Shown one piece after another: positions 17,990 through 26,728 of a DNA stretch of 64,000 nucleotides. The notes below the pieces were generated by a model, which worked only from the letters and a program-made list of their open reading frames with translations, was not told the DNA's origin and searched no databases. The translations under genes and the position numbers were made by a program. Each line of letters begins with the position of its first letter. Within the stretch, counting starts at the first letter, position 1. This DNA comes from an uncultured Hyphomicrobiales bacterium. GTDB lineage: Bacteria; Pseudomonadota; Alphaproteobacteria; Rhizobiales; Beijerinckiaceae. The stretch is from NCBI GenBank assembly GCA_903902915.1, contig CAIUWR010000045.1:1-64000 (forward strand). The letters run 5' to 3'.

Positions 17990-18303
17990 TCCTCCGCAAG
18001 GAGGATATGGCGATAAACAGCTATCGAAATAAGCCTTTCGGACCCGGGGGCGGTACCCGGCGCCTCCACCCAAGCCCGTCAAGGCGGGCTCCGGGGGGGC
18101 GAAATAGGTTCGACGGGGGGTGTAAAGGGTGCGCTTTTGCCCGGCATGATACCACCGTTATCGGGTCAAACTTGTAGTTGCCAATGACAACTATGCTCCG
18201 GTGGCCGTCGCAGCGTAAGCTGTGCCAGTACCGAAATCAAAGTCCTAAAGGGTAGCACTTTTAGGCGGGGCCCGGAGGCGCCTGGCAACAGAAGCCTCCA
18301 CTT
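17990..18303 (+). ncRNA. ssrA: Permuted two-piece tmRNA (alphaproteobacterial ssrA)
   Basis: tmRNA rescues ribosomes stalled on broken mRNAs and adds a degradation tag. As in other Alphaproteobacteria the gene is circularly permuted. The acceptor piece comes first (about 18009-18070): T stem CCGGG/CCCGG (18044-18060) and acceptor strand CGCCTCC (18061-18067). A spacer with a hairpin (about 18073-18088) follows, then the coding piece from 18095, which begins GGGGGCGAAATAGGTTCGAC. Bases 18095-18101 pair with 18061-18067 over all seven positions, one G-U. The tag frame and the C-terminal hairpin (GGAGGC/GCCTCC, ending near 18299) complete it. The exact mature ends are estimates. Confidence 0.93.
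18180..18218 (+). other. tmRNA tag reading frame
   Basis: After the conserved AACTTGTAGTT the resume codon GCC opens ANDNYAPVAVAA followed by TAA. Together with the alanine charged on tmRNA this is the proteolysis tag. The ANDNYA start is the alphaproteobacterial SspB-binding part and the final Ala-Ala is the ClpX signal. This frame is translated only after tmRNA enters a stalled ribosome. Confidence 0.93.
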
Positions 18304-18329
18304 TCTCTTGTCTGAGGCCACCCCCGCGC

Positions 18330-18953
18330 ATGCCAACCGACCTCTTCCGCTACGATCTTCTTGTTCAGGAAGCGCTGCGGAGCGTCGTTCGCAAGGTTCT
18401 CGGCGACGCCGCGCGCGACGGACTTCCCGGCGAGCATCATTTCTTCATCACCTTCCGCACGGACGCCCCCGGCGTGGGCATCTCGCCCCGCACCAAAGAG
18501 CGCTTCCCCGAAGAGATCACCATCATTCTCCAGCATCAGTTCTGGGATCTTGTGGTCACCGATTTCGGCTTCGAGGTCGGCCTTTCCTTCTCGAATGTGC
18601 CGGAGCGGTTGAGCGTGCCGTGGGAAGCGGTCAGCGGCTTCTTCGACCCCTCCGTCGAGTTTGGCCTGAAATTCGAGCTTCAGGACATCGAGCCCGAAGA
18701 GGGCGCCAACGACACCGAACCGACGCCCCGGCCAAAATTGGCGCCTGTGGCGGCGGCGCCCAAGCCCCTGCCCCGTTCTGACAAGTCGCCGCGCGGCGCC
18801 GCCTCCGAACCAACCGAAGTCGCCCCCGTCGCCAAACCAAAGGCTGCGGTGGACGCCAAGGCGGAGAAGGCGGCCGCCAAACAGCCTGAAAAGACCGGGG
18901 AAACCAGCGATCCCAAGGTCATTTCGTTCGACGCTTTCCGCAAAAAGACCTGA
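18330..18953 (+). CDS. sspB: ClpXP adaptor SspB (alpha type)
   Basis: SspB tethers ssrA-tagged proteins to ClpXP for faster degradation. The 207-residue protein has the globular SspB fold (FRYDLLVQEALRSVVRKVL ... HHFFITFRTDAPGVGISPRTKERFPEEITIILQHQFWDL ... PWEAVSGFFDPSVEFGLKFE) over about residues 1-120. An Ala/Pro/Lys-rich flexible linker follows, and the last residues DPKVISFDAFRKKT form the ClpX-binding tail (XB-like motif). It starts only about 30 bases after the tmRNA, in the same direction. This places adaptor and tag together. Confidence 0.95.
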   Translation: MPTDLFRYDLLVQEALRSVVRKVLGDAARDGLPGEHHFFITFRTDAPGVGISPRTKERFPEEITIILQHQFWDLVVTDFGFEVGLSFSNVPERLSVPWEAVSGFFDPSVEFGLKFELQDIEPEEGANDTEPTPRPKLAPVAAAPKPLPRSDKSPRGAASEPTEVAPVAKPKAAVDAKAEKAAAKQPEKTGETSDPKVISFDAFRKKT

Positions 18954-19031
18954 TGCGCCCTACCCCACTGGCGTAAACGCATCGAACGGTTCTATGCTGC
19001 GCCGTCAGTCAAGTGCGTGGGAGATCCGGGC

Positions 19032-19229
19032 ATGGGCGAGATCGTCAATTTGCGCCAATTCCGCAAAGCCAAAGAGCGCAAGGAAGAAGAACGAAAAGCC
19101 GACGCCAACCGGCTTTCGTTCGGGCGGACGAAAACAGAGCGCGAGACGACAAAAGCCGAGCGCGAGCGCGATGAGCAGCGACTGGACGGCCACCGGCTCG
19201 ATGGTGCGGACCCCACCAGGAATGACTGA
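19032..19229 (+). CDS. DUF4169 family small protein
   Basis: A 65-residue, highly charged protein: MGEIVNLRQFRKAKERKEEE, then FGRTKTERE, and a C-terminal RLDGHRLDG. This pattern matches the DUF4169 family, small proteins of unknown function seen in Alphaproteobacteria. The first 50 residues are likely a single long charged helix. ATG 19032 is preferred to GTG 19017. The stop codon overlaps the start of the next small gene, so they are co-translated. No function can be given. Confidence 0.75.
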   Translation: MGEIVNLRQFRKAKERKEEERKADANRLSFGRTKTERETTKAERERDEQRLDGHRLDGADPTRND

Positions 19230-19464
19230 CGACCTTGCGCCCGCGTCCGCAACGCGGATGGCGAAACATTCGCTGGTGATCGCTGGCCACCGCACGTCCA
19301 TTTCCCTCGAGGACGCTTTCTGGATCGGCCTGAAACGCATCGCCGATGGCCAGAACCGCGCGATCGCCAGCCTGGTGGCCGAAATCGACGCGACACGCGG
19401 CGAAGCCAATTTATCCTCCGCTATTCGGGTCTTCGTGCTGGAGCGCCAGGGCGCGGGTCACTGA
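19222..19464 (+). CDS. Ribbon-helix-helix (RHH_4-like) small protein
   Basis: An 80-residue protein. Its core KHSLVIAGHRTSISLEDAFWIGLKRIADGQNRAIASLVAEID is a beta strand followed by two helices, as in the ribbon-helix-helix fold of small DNA-binding proteins (RHH_4 type). It lacks an obvious toxin partner, so it is not an evident antitoxin. ATG 19222 overlaps the DUF4169 stop by eight bases; a second ATG at 19258 is possible. Its end overlaps the end of the converging AsmA-like gene by seven bases. Confidence 0.7.
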   Translation: MTDDLAPASATRMAKHSLVIAGHRTSISLEDAFWIGLKRIADGQNRAIASLVAEIDATRGEANLSSAIRVFVLERQGAGH

Positions 19465-22400
19465 CGGCCGGCGCCCTGGGGCGGTGGCGTGTCCAGACCC
19501 GGAGGCCGCCGAAGCGGCTCGCGCGTGAGCTTTTCGGGTGGAAGCGATTCGATCAGCCGGCCGATATCGCCCTTTTCCCGCTCCTGCCGCTCCCGCTCCA
19601 ACCTCGCCTGCTCGAGCAGGAAAGCAGCCACCTCCTGCTCCCGAAGGTGGAGGAAATCGAGGCCTCGCTTGCGGCGGGCGAAAAAGGCGCGCTCGCGCAG
19701 GTCCGCCTCGAGAGCCTCGATCCGCGCGCTTTCACGGGCGATGGCGCGCACCGCCAGACCATTGATGAAAGGCCCGGCGTCGAGACCGCGCTGCGGCGCG
19801 CCGAGCGGGCCGCGCCAGACGACCGCCACCTGCGGCGGGGGCTCGCTCCAGTCTTTTGGCAGCTCGCCCGTGGGGAGCCGGACCATGGCCTCCAGCGCCA
19901 TGCGGCGCAAATCCAGAGAGGCGCTGACGTCGGGAGCGGAAAACCGCACGACGCCCCCCGCGATCCGCGCCTCCAGATCGCGTGTGGCGATGGCGAGCGG
20001 CGCCTTGTCGAGTTCGCGGCGCAAAGCGCTCATGAAGTCGCTCTCGGAGATGGCGATCTTGTCCGCCTCCGCCTGAGCGATCACCCGGCCGGGCCCGCCC
20101 TGATCCGCATGAGGGATCGTCACGGAGCGCAGTTGCAAGGCGCCGACCCCCGCCAGACTGGCCACCAGCGCCGCCGGACTGTCGCCTGTGGCGGTGAAGT
20201 CCATACGCCCGTCCCACGCGCCCTGCGCCCAGGTTCCTGGAATCGGCGAACCGCTCACCGCGCCCGCCCCCGACAGATAGACCAAGGCGCCGTCGCGCCG
20301 AAGCGCGGCCCGTCCCTCGATTCGGCCCGGCCCCATTGCAGCGCTCATGTCTGAAAACGCCGTGACGCCGGGCGAAAGCGTCACCCGCAGGCTGGCCTGC
20401 GTCGCCGCAAAGCCATCCAGAATCAGGGCCTGCGCGGCCTTGATCCGCACATCAACCGCCGGCAATTCCGCCAGCCCCGGCCCGAAGCGCCCTTCAGCCC
20501 AGATGACGCCCCCGCGCAAGGGAACGGGCGCGCCGACCAGCAAGGTGGCGATGGCGGGCAAATTGACCCTGTCGAAATCCAGCGCGCCGGAGGCTTTCGG
20601 CCCCTCTGGCCCCAATTGCGTAGCGACCTCGCCACTCAGATTGACCCCCGCGACGGACCCCGAAAGCCCCGTGAAGGCGAGCCGCCCTGCATTGAGGCCG
20701 AGCGTGGCGCCCACCTGAATGGGCAGGGCCAAGGTGACGTCCGGCGGGCCATAGCCAATCAGACGAAGGAAAGGCGCCGCATCCGTCGATTTGAGCCGGA
20801 ATCCGCCCTCGGCCTGCGGCTCGCCGAGCGACCCGGAGACCTTGCCCTGAAATCCCAGATCCAGCCCAGCCAGCTGCCCGGAAGCGTTTATGTTATAACC
20901 AACGCCCGGTGCGCCAGCGACACTGGCCGTCAGCATGGCCCCGCCCGCTCCGGTGATCGGCAGAGCCTCCGCCCCAAGCTGGCGGATCAGCATATAGGCG
21001 TCGCGCGATTCCGCCGAAATCTGCCCTGAAAGCTGACCCTGGACGCCTTCAGGCTTCAGCGACGCCCGCCAGCGGGAGCCGCGCGCGCTGGCGTCGAACG
21101 CCAGGCTGGCGAGCCGCAAGGGTTCTGCAGGCGCGGAGCGATGCGCTCTGAGGTTCATCGTCATTTGCATGGGCGAAAGCGCCACGGCGCGGGCGGCGAA
21201 GCCATCCGCCAGCGCCCCCGGAGCGATCTTGCGCGCGAAAGCGGCGAGATCGACGAGGCGCTCCGCCCCGACCCGAACGTCAAGGGCGCCGTCCGTCTCG
21301 CCCACGTCGCCCGAGGCGGAGACGTCCGCTCCGCCAAGGCCGGAGATCGTGAGGGTCACCAGATGCAGGCCCGCCCCATCCTGCGCGAGCTTCAGCCGGA
21401 TGCGTCCGGCGTCAATGACCCCTTCGCCAAATCGCGCGACGCGAATCGCGCGCGCGTCGAGGGAAAGCGCGATGTCGGCCTGCGCCAACGCGGCCCCGAC
21501 GCCAGACAGATCCGGCATGCCGTCGAGGTCCAGCGCGTCAGAGGACAGATCCGCGAAGAAACGCGCGCGCTCGCCGCCAATGGGGCGCGTGAACGCTGCT
21601 GTCCCGGTGAAAATGGAGCGATCCGCCTTGAGGCGCAGCGCGCGCGCGGCGAAGCCCGCAGCCGACCATTCCATGGCGCCCGCCACTTCAAGGCTGCGGA
21701 CGGGCGCCCCATGCAAGGCGGCGGCGACCGGCGGGAGGGTGGGCGCAAGCCAGTCGCCGAGCCGCGCCAGATCGCGCGCATCAACGCTCACCTCACCCCT
21801 GAACGCCGCAGCCGACCCGGTCTCGATCTGACCGTTGAGCGCAATTTGCGCGCGCCCCGGTCCGGCGCCGGATGCGCGAAGCTGCATGGGCGCTCCTGGC
21901 GCCAGATGCGCGTCGAGTGAAAGGTCTGTGACGGTTTCCCCGCCCAGATAGGTCGCGGGCGAGGTCAAGGCGATGTGCAGGGGCATCGACATGGCCCCGG
22001 CCGCCGCCGGATCCGCCAGCAGGCGACGCAGGACGGGTTCGAGCGCCGGAGCAGACGTCGATTCCGCCAAAGCCTTGTCCAGATCCATCTGGCGGGCGTT
22101 CAGCGTGATCTCGCCCTCGGCCCCGGGCCCAAGCACGAATTTCGCCGTTCCGGCCATGGTGAGCGGCGCTTGATCGGCGCCAAGCCGCAGCTCCAAGGGC
22201 TCAAGGGCGAGCCTGTAGGCGTCGAGGCTCGCCACCCCGACCGCGCGCCACGGGTAGGCGCGCCCGCTCGACAGGATGACTGGTCCTTCGAAACCAAGGC
22301 TTCCGCCGAGCAGCAGCGCGCCGTCCGCATCGACCCGTGGCGAGCCCGCAGCTTCCTCGCTGACGAATTTCAGCCGAAGCCGGTCGCCTTCGCGTGCGCC

Positions 22401-22970
22401 CGTGCTGAAGCGAAAGCCGACCCGCTCGCCCTCGCGCGCGAAAGAGCCAACGCCCCGAAACGGCCCATTGAGCGAGGCGACCTCAGCCTGAAAATCGAGC
22501 GCCGCAACACTCAAGGCGCCATTGACCGGGGCCACCAGGGTCAACGTTCCGCCCTTGACGGAGAGTCGCTCGAACTGAACGTCAGGCAGGGCGCGCGCGA
22601 GCGGCAGGGCGGGCAAGCCGCCAGCGTTATCCAGAGCGACGCGCAGATCTGGCTCGTTCACCGCAGCGTCCAGAAAGCGCAGCTCGCCATGGAGCAGCGC
22701 CGTCACCGCCAGCTCGAACCGCACGGCGCCCGTGCGCAAGCTGACCGCCCCGCCCTCGCCCAGCGACACGCCGCCCAGCTCCAGACGCGGGGTTGGCAGC
22801 AAGGCGAGGCTGATGGCGCCACGGGTGGCCACTGGCGCGCCCAAAGCCTGCGAGAGTTGCGCTTCGATGAAGGCGCGCCGCGCAGTCCAGTCGACAAACC
22901 ACGGCCCCACCAGCGCAAGCGTGAGCGCGGCGATGAGGATGGAGGCGAGGATGGTCAGGCTATCGCGCAA
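19458..22970 (-). CDS. AsmA-family envelope protein
   Basis: A 1170-residue protein. One N-terminal membrane anchor (LTILASILIAALTLALVGPWFVDW) is followed by the AsmA domain (FIEAQLSQALGAPVATRGAISLALLPTPRLELGGVSLGE) and a very long beta-rich repeat region ending in an AsmA-like C-terminal domain, with a charged tail (RERQEREKGDIGRL). AsmA-like and related bridge-like proteins (TamB, YhdP) are thought to carry phospholipids between the inner and outer membranes. The start is a TTG at 22970, with only a weak ribosome site. It is downstream of the helicase gene in the same direction. Confidence 0.85.
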   Translation of the reverse strand: MRDSLTILASILIAALTLALVGPWFVDWTARRAFIEAQLSQALGAPVATRGAISLALLPTPRLELGGVSLGEGGAVSLRTGAVRFELAVTALLHGELRFLDAAVNEPDLRVALDNAGGLPALPLARALPDVQFERLSVKGGTLTLVAPVNGALSVAALDFQAEVASLNGPFRGVGSFAREGERVGFRFSTGAREGDRLRLKFVSEEAAGSPRVDADGALLLGGSLGFEGPVILSSGRAYPWRAVGVASLDAYRLALEPLELRLGADQAPLTMAGTAKFVLGPGAEGEITLNARQMDLDKALAESTSAPALEPVLRRLLADPAAAGAMSMPLHIALTSPATYLGGETVTDLSLDAHLAPGAPMQLRASGAGPGRAQIALNGQIETGSAAAFRGEVSVDARDLARLGDWLAPTLPPVAAALHGAPVRSLEVAGAMEWSAAGFAARALRLKADRSIFTGTAAFTRPIGGERARFFADLSSDALDLDGMPDLSGVGAALAQADIALSLDARAIRVARFGEGVIDAGRIRLKLAQDGAGLHLVTLTISGLGGADVSASGDVGETDGALDVRVGAERLVDLAAFARKIAPGALADGFAARAVALSPMQMTMNLRAHRSAPAEPLRLASLAFDASARGSRWRASLKPEGVQGQLSGQISAESRDAYMLIRQLGAEALPITGAGGAMLTASVAGAPGVGYNINASGQLAGLDLGFQGKVSGSLGEPQAEGGFRLKSTDAAPFLRLIGYGPPDVTLALPIQVGATLGLNAGRLAFTGLSGSVAGVNLSGEVATQLGPEGPKASGALDFDRVNLPAIATLLVGAPVPLRGGVIWAEGRFGPGLAELPAVDVRIKAAQALILDGFAATQASLRVTLSPGVTAFSDMSAAMGPGRIEGRAALRRDGALVYLSGAGAVSGSPIPGTWAQGAWDGRMDFTATGDSPAALVASLAGVGALQLRSVTIPHADQGGPGRVIAQAEADKIAISESDFMSALRRELDKAPLAIATRDLEARIAGGVVRFSAPDVSASLDLRRMALEAMVRLPTGELPKDWSEPPPQVAVVWRGPLGAPQRGLDAGPFINGLAVRAIARESARIEALEADLRERAFFARRKRGLDFLHLREQEVAAFLLEQARLERERQEREKGDIGRLIESLPPEKLTREPLRRPPGLDTPPPQGAGRQ

Positions 22971-23054
22971 AGCAGGGTTCCAAACCGGAGTCGCCTCCAG
23001 TCTAGCCTATTTCATGGCGGCATCGTGAAGCACATGTCGGAATCGTCAACTGAC

Positions 23055-25445
23055 TTATGCGCCCAGCGACTGCACGAAACTGTCGAGCACCATCTTGCGG
23101 CCAGCCTTGTCGAATTCCACCGTCAGCTTGTTGCCATCCACCGAGGCCACCGTGCCATTGCCGAATTTGATGTGGAACACCCGCGCCCCCGCCACGAAAT
23201 CCGATGCGCTGCTCGATTTGGCGACCAGATCGCCCTCGATCAGGGCTGGCGCCTTGCGCCCGCTCCAGGCCTCCGAGCCCTTGGGCTTGGCCGCCGCCCC
23301 GCCCTGCTCGTTTCGACGCTGCTGCGCGCGCTGCCAGCCCGGCGTCGAATAGGTGGAGGCATAGGTGTCCTGATTGGCGAAACGGGACTGGGCGTAGCCG
23401 CCGTAGCTCGTGCCGGTCGCAGCCTCCACCACCTCCACATGGTCGGCGGGGAGTTCGTCGAGAAAGCGCGAGGGAATCGTGGTCTGCCACAGGCCATGGA
23501 TGCGCCGGTTGGTGGCGAAATAGATCTTCGCCCGCCGCTTGGCGCGCGTCACGCCCACATAGGCGAGGCGGCGCTCTTCTTCGAGGCCCGCCCGGCCGCT
23601 CTCGTCGAGTGAACGCTGATGGGGAAACAGCCCCTCCTCCCAGCCCGGCAGATAGACCGTCTCGAATTCGAGCCCCTTGGCCGCATGCAGCGTCATGATC
23701 GACACATGGGCGCCGCCCTCGCGGCTATCCACATCCATCACCAGCGAAATATGTTCGAGGAAGCCGCCCAGATCCGGAAATTCCTCCATGGAGCGCACAA
23801 GCTCCTTCAGATTTTCCAGCCGCCCCGCCGCATCCGCCGAGCGATCCTTTTGCCACATGTCCGTATAGCCGGACTCCTCCAGAATGGTTTCGGCCAGTTC
23901 GCTATGGCGCATGGTCTCGACCAGCGAGGACCAGCGGGCGAAATCATTGACAAGCGCGCGCAAGGATCCGCGCGCCTTGGGCTTCAACTCCTCGGTCTCG
24001 ACGATCACCCGCGCCGCCTGCATCAGGGGGATGCGGGCGCTGCGGGCGTAGTTGTGGAGAACCAGCAAGGTCGCATCGCCGAGGCCGCGCTTGGGCGTGT
24101 TGAAGATGCGCTCGAAGGCGAGATCGTCATTCGGCTGGGCGATGCAGCGCATATAGGCGAGGGCGTCGCGAATTTCCGCGCGCTCGTAAAAACGCGGACC
24201 GCCGATGACGCGATAGGGCACGCCCAGCGTGATGAAACGCTCTTCGAATTCGCGCATCTGGAACGAGGCGCGCACGAGGATGGCGACCTCGTCGAGATTG
24301 GCGCCCTTGCGCTGCAATTGCTCGATATCCTCGCCAATGGAGCGGGCCTCCTCCTCGCTGTCCCAGACGCCGGTGACGGTGGGCATGTCGCCATCTTCGC
24401 CATCCGTGAAAAGGGTCTTGCCGAGGCGGCTGCCGTTATGGGCGATGAGATGGGCGGCGGCGGCCAGGATATGGCCGGTGGAGCGATAGTTGCGCTCCAG
24501 ACGGATCACCTTGGCGCCGGGAAAATCCTTGTCGAAGCGCAGGATATTGTCCACCTCGGCGCCGCGCCAGCCATAGATCGACTGGTCGTCGTCGCCCACG
24601 CAACAGACATTGTGCCGCCCCTGCGCCAGCAGGCGCAGCCACAGATATTGAACGGTGTTGGTGTCCTGATACTCATCCACCAGAATATAGCGGAAGCGCT
24701 CCTGAAACTGTTTCAGCACATCGGGATGCTCGCGCATCAAGCGCAGGCTCTCCAACAGCAGATCGCCGAAATCCACCGCGTTCAGGGTCTTCAGCCGCGC
24801 CTGATACATGGCGTAGAGCTTGCCGCCCTTGCCATTGGCGAAAGCCGCCGCCTCGCCCGCAGGCACGCGGGCGGGATCGAGGCCGCGATTCTTCCAATTG
24901 TCGATCTGATGGGCGAGCGCGCGGGCAGGCCAGCGCTTGTCGTCCACGTCTTCGGCCTGCAACACCTGTTTCAACAGGCGGATCTGATCGTCGGTGTCCA
25001 GAATGGTGAAGGTGGATTGCAGGCCGACCAGTTCGGCGTGGCGGCGCAGGATCTTGGCGCCGATGGAGTGGAAGGTGCCAAGCCATGGCATGCCCTCGGC
25101 CCCCGGCCCCACGAGAGCGCCGATGCGCTCCTTCATCTCGCGCGCGGCCTTGTTGGTGAAAGTGACCGCCAGCAGCTCCTGCGGCCGCGCCCGGCCGGTG
25201 GCGATGATATGGGCGATGCGGGTGGTGAGCACCCGGGTCTTGCCGGTGCCCGCCCCCGCCAGCACCAGCACCGGACCATCCATGGCCTCGACCGCTTCGC
25301 GCTGTTCGGGGTTGAGCCCTTCGAGATAACGCGGCGCCCCGGCGGCGGAGGCGCGGGCGCGCGCGGCGATGCCACCCTCGCGGGGAGCGGGCGCTACGGC
25401 GTAATCGGGCTCATCGGCGCCAGACAGGTCAAAGGGATCGGACAA
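23055..25445 (-). CDS. UvrD/PcrA/Rep-type superfamily 1A DNA helicase
   Basis: A 796-residue 3'-5' helicase with ordered SF1 motifs. These are the Q region (YLEGLNPEQREAVEAM), Walker A (LAGAGTGKTRVL, near 60), motif Ia (VTFTNKAAREMKERI), II (LVDEYQDTN), III (VGDDDQSIYGWRGAE), IV (RLERNYRST), V/VI (TLHAAKGLEFETVYLPGWEEGLFPHQRS ... EEERRLAYVGVTRAK). A C-terminal Tudor-like segment (FVAGARVFHIKFGNGTVASVDGNKLTVEFDKAGRK) is typical of PcrA/UvrD. It acts in repair and replication-fork clearance. The start is TTG 25445, the best available in frame. Confidence 0.95.
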   Translation of the reverse strand: MSDPFDLSGADEPDYAVAPAPREGGIAARARASAAGAPRYLEGLNPEQREAVEAMDGPVLVLAGAGTGKTRVLTTRIAHIIATGRARPQELLAVTFTNKAAREMKERIGALVGPGAEGMPWLGTFHSIGAKILRRHAELVGLQSTFTILDTDDQIRLLKQVLQAEDVDDKRWPARALAHQIDNWKNRGLDPARVPAGEAAAFANGKGGKLYAMYQARLKTLNAVDFGDLLLESLRLMREHPDVLKQFQERFRYILVDEYQDTNTVQYLWLRLLAQGRHNVCCVGDDDQSIYGWRGAEVDNILRFDKDFPGAKVIRLERNYRSTGHILAAAAHLIAHNGSRLGKTLFTDGEDGDMPTVTGVWDSEEEARSIGEDIEQLQRKGANLDEVAILVRASFQMREFEERFITLGVPYRVIGGPRFYERAEIRDALAYMRCIAQPNDDLAFERIFNTPKRGLGDATLLVLHNYARSARIPLMQAARVIVETEELKPKARGSLRALVNDFARWSSLVETMRHSELAETILEESGYTDMWQKDRSADAAGRLENLKELVRSMEEFPDLGGFLEHISLVMDVDSREGGAHVSIMTLHAAKGLEFETVYLPGWEEGLFPHQRSLDESGRAGLEEERRLAYVGVTRAKRRAKIYFATNRRIHGLWQTTIPSRFLDELPADHVEVVEAATGTSYGGYAQSRFANQDTYASTYSTPGWQRAQQRRNEQGGAAAKPKGSEAWSGRKAPALIEGDLVAKSSSASDFVAGARVFHIKFGNGTVASVDGNKLTVEFDKAGRKMVLDSFVQSLGA

Positions 25446-25538
25446 GGAGAGCGGCTCCGGGCGAGAACAGAATAAGAATCTTCTACGCCGATGCGGGGCT
25501 TGTGGCCACCCCCGTCAACCCAGCCCCGATGGTCCCGG

Positions 25539-26114
25539 CTAAAGTCCCGTCACGAACTTCGCCATGACGACGATCATGGCGACCTGCATAAGGCCATGAA
25601 AGCCCACGAGATAGACATAGCTCTTGAGCAACCGCCCGATCCGCTCCCGGTCAGGCTCGGGCTTGCGCAGCTCCATGTAGACGCGCAGATTGGTGGGCAG
25701 CAACAGGCCCAGCCCCTGCACGGTCAGGATCGTGATGATGGTCAGCGCCGCCAGCACCCAGCCATATTCTGGCCAGGGCGCGTCCAGAAAGCCCAATTGC
25801 TTGGCATGAAACCAGCCCGTCGTGCCGGTGATGATGGCCAGCGTGGGCATGAGGAACAGGGTGCGCGGCACAAGACGCATGGTGACGGCGCGGCGCGCCT
25901 CGAAGGGAGCGGAGCGCAGGGCCGGTCCCACGAAAAAGCCCATGAACAGATCAATGCCAGTCCACAACACGCCCGACATGACATGCATGAAGTTCAGCAC
26001 GAAACGATCGTCGAGCTTGATGACGATGACCATCAGAACCAGCAAGGCGCCATAGCCCACCACATGCCACGGATTGATGGACGGGGCGACATCAGCGGGC
26101 GCGGCTTGCGACAT
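25539..26114 (-). CDS. Polytopic membrane protein, DUF2269/CopD-like
   Basis: A 191-residue protein with about five hydrophobic helices (VVGYGALLVLMVIVIKL, VLNFMHVMSGVLWTGIDLFMGFFVGPAL, LFLMPTLAIITGTTGWF, VLAALTIITILTVQGLGLLLP, YLVGFHGLMQVAMIVVMAKF). The MHVMSGVLWTGIDLF segment resembles the His-containing helix of DUF2269 and copper-resistance-D-like membrane proteins. That is a weak family assignment; no function is known. ATG 26114 has GGAGG six bases upstream. It is divergent from the DUF924 gene. Confidence 0.6.
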   Translation of the reverse strand: MSQAAPADVAPSINPWHVVGYGALLVLMVIVIKLDDRFVLNFMHVMSGVLWTGIDLFMGFFVGPALRSAPFEARRAVTMRLVPRTLFLMPTLAIITGTTGWFHAKQLGFLDAPWPEYGWVLAALTIITILTVQGLGLLLPTNLRVYMELRKPEPDRERIGRLLKSYVYLVGFHGLMQVAMIVVMAKFVTGL

Positions 26115-26182
26115 GGAATATCCTCCGGCGATGGGCATGATATAAGGACGCTTGAAACGCTGAACGCGGACGGGCGACGCCC

Positions 26183-26728
26183 ATGTATACCGTAACGCCA
26201 AATGACGTCATCACCTTCTGGACGCAGGCGGGGCCTGCGCTCTGGTTCGCGGTGGACCGCGATTTTGACGCGCGCCTGCGTTGGACCTTCTTCGGCGCCC
26301 ATCAGGCCGCCGCGCGCGGGGATCTCGACGACTGGCAGGCGACGCCGGACGGCGCGCTGGCCCTGATCCTGCTGCTCGACCAGTTCCCGCGCAACATCTT
26401 CCGCGGCCTCGCCCGCGCTTTTTCCACTGACGCCAACGCGCTGAGCGTGGCCCATCGCGCGATCGAGGCTGGCTTCGACGCCCATTACGAGCCGCCGCTG
26501 CGGCGCTTCTTCTATCTACCGATGATGCATGCGGAAGATCTGGCGGAGCAGGATTTCTGCATCGAAAAATGCCGCGCCTGCGGCGATGAGAAAGGCGTCA
26601 AATTCGGCCTGATCCATCGGGCGGACATCGCGCGTTTCGGGCGCTTCCCCTATCGCAACGCCGTGTTGGGGCGCGCCAACACCGCCGACGAAGCCGCCTT
26701 TTTAAAAGGAGAGTCCATTGCCGGATGA
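26183..26728 (+). CDS. DUF924 family protein
   Basis: A 181-residue protein with the DUF924 pattern: VITFWTQAGPALWFAVDRDFDARLR near the N terminus, then WQATPDGALALILLLDQFPRNIFRG (the most diagnostic segment), FFYLPMMHAEDLAEQD, and a C-terminal RFGRFPYRNAVLGRANT. The family is helical with a TPR-like fold and has no known reaction. The last 11 bases overlap the start of the next gene, suggesting co-translation with the dehydrogenase. Confidence 0.85.
   Translation: MYTVTPNDVITFWTQAGPALWFAVDRDFDARLRWTFFGAHQAAARGDLDDWQATPDGALALILLLDQFPRNIFRGLARAFSTDANALSVAHRAIEAGFDAHYEPPLRRFFYLPMMHAEDLAEQDFCIEKCRACGDEKGVKFGLIHRADIARFGRFPYRNAVLGRANTADEAAFLKGESIAG

Noticed and set aside
19489-23612. Several plus-strand frames over the AsmA-like and helicase genes
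   Set aside because: They are shadows of the minus-strand genes; composition is Arg/Ala-biased and no motif is visible.
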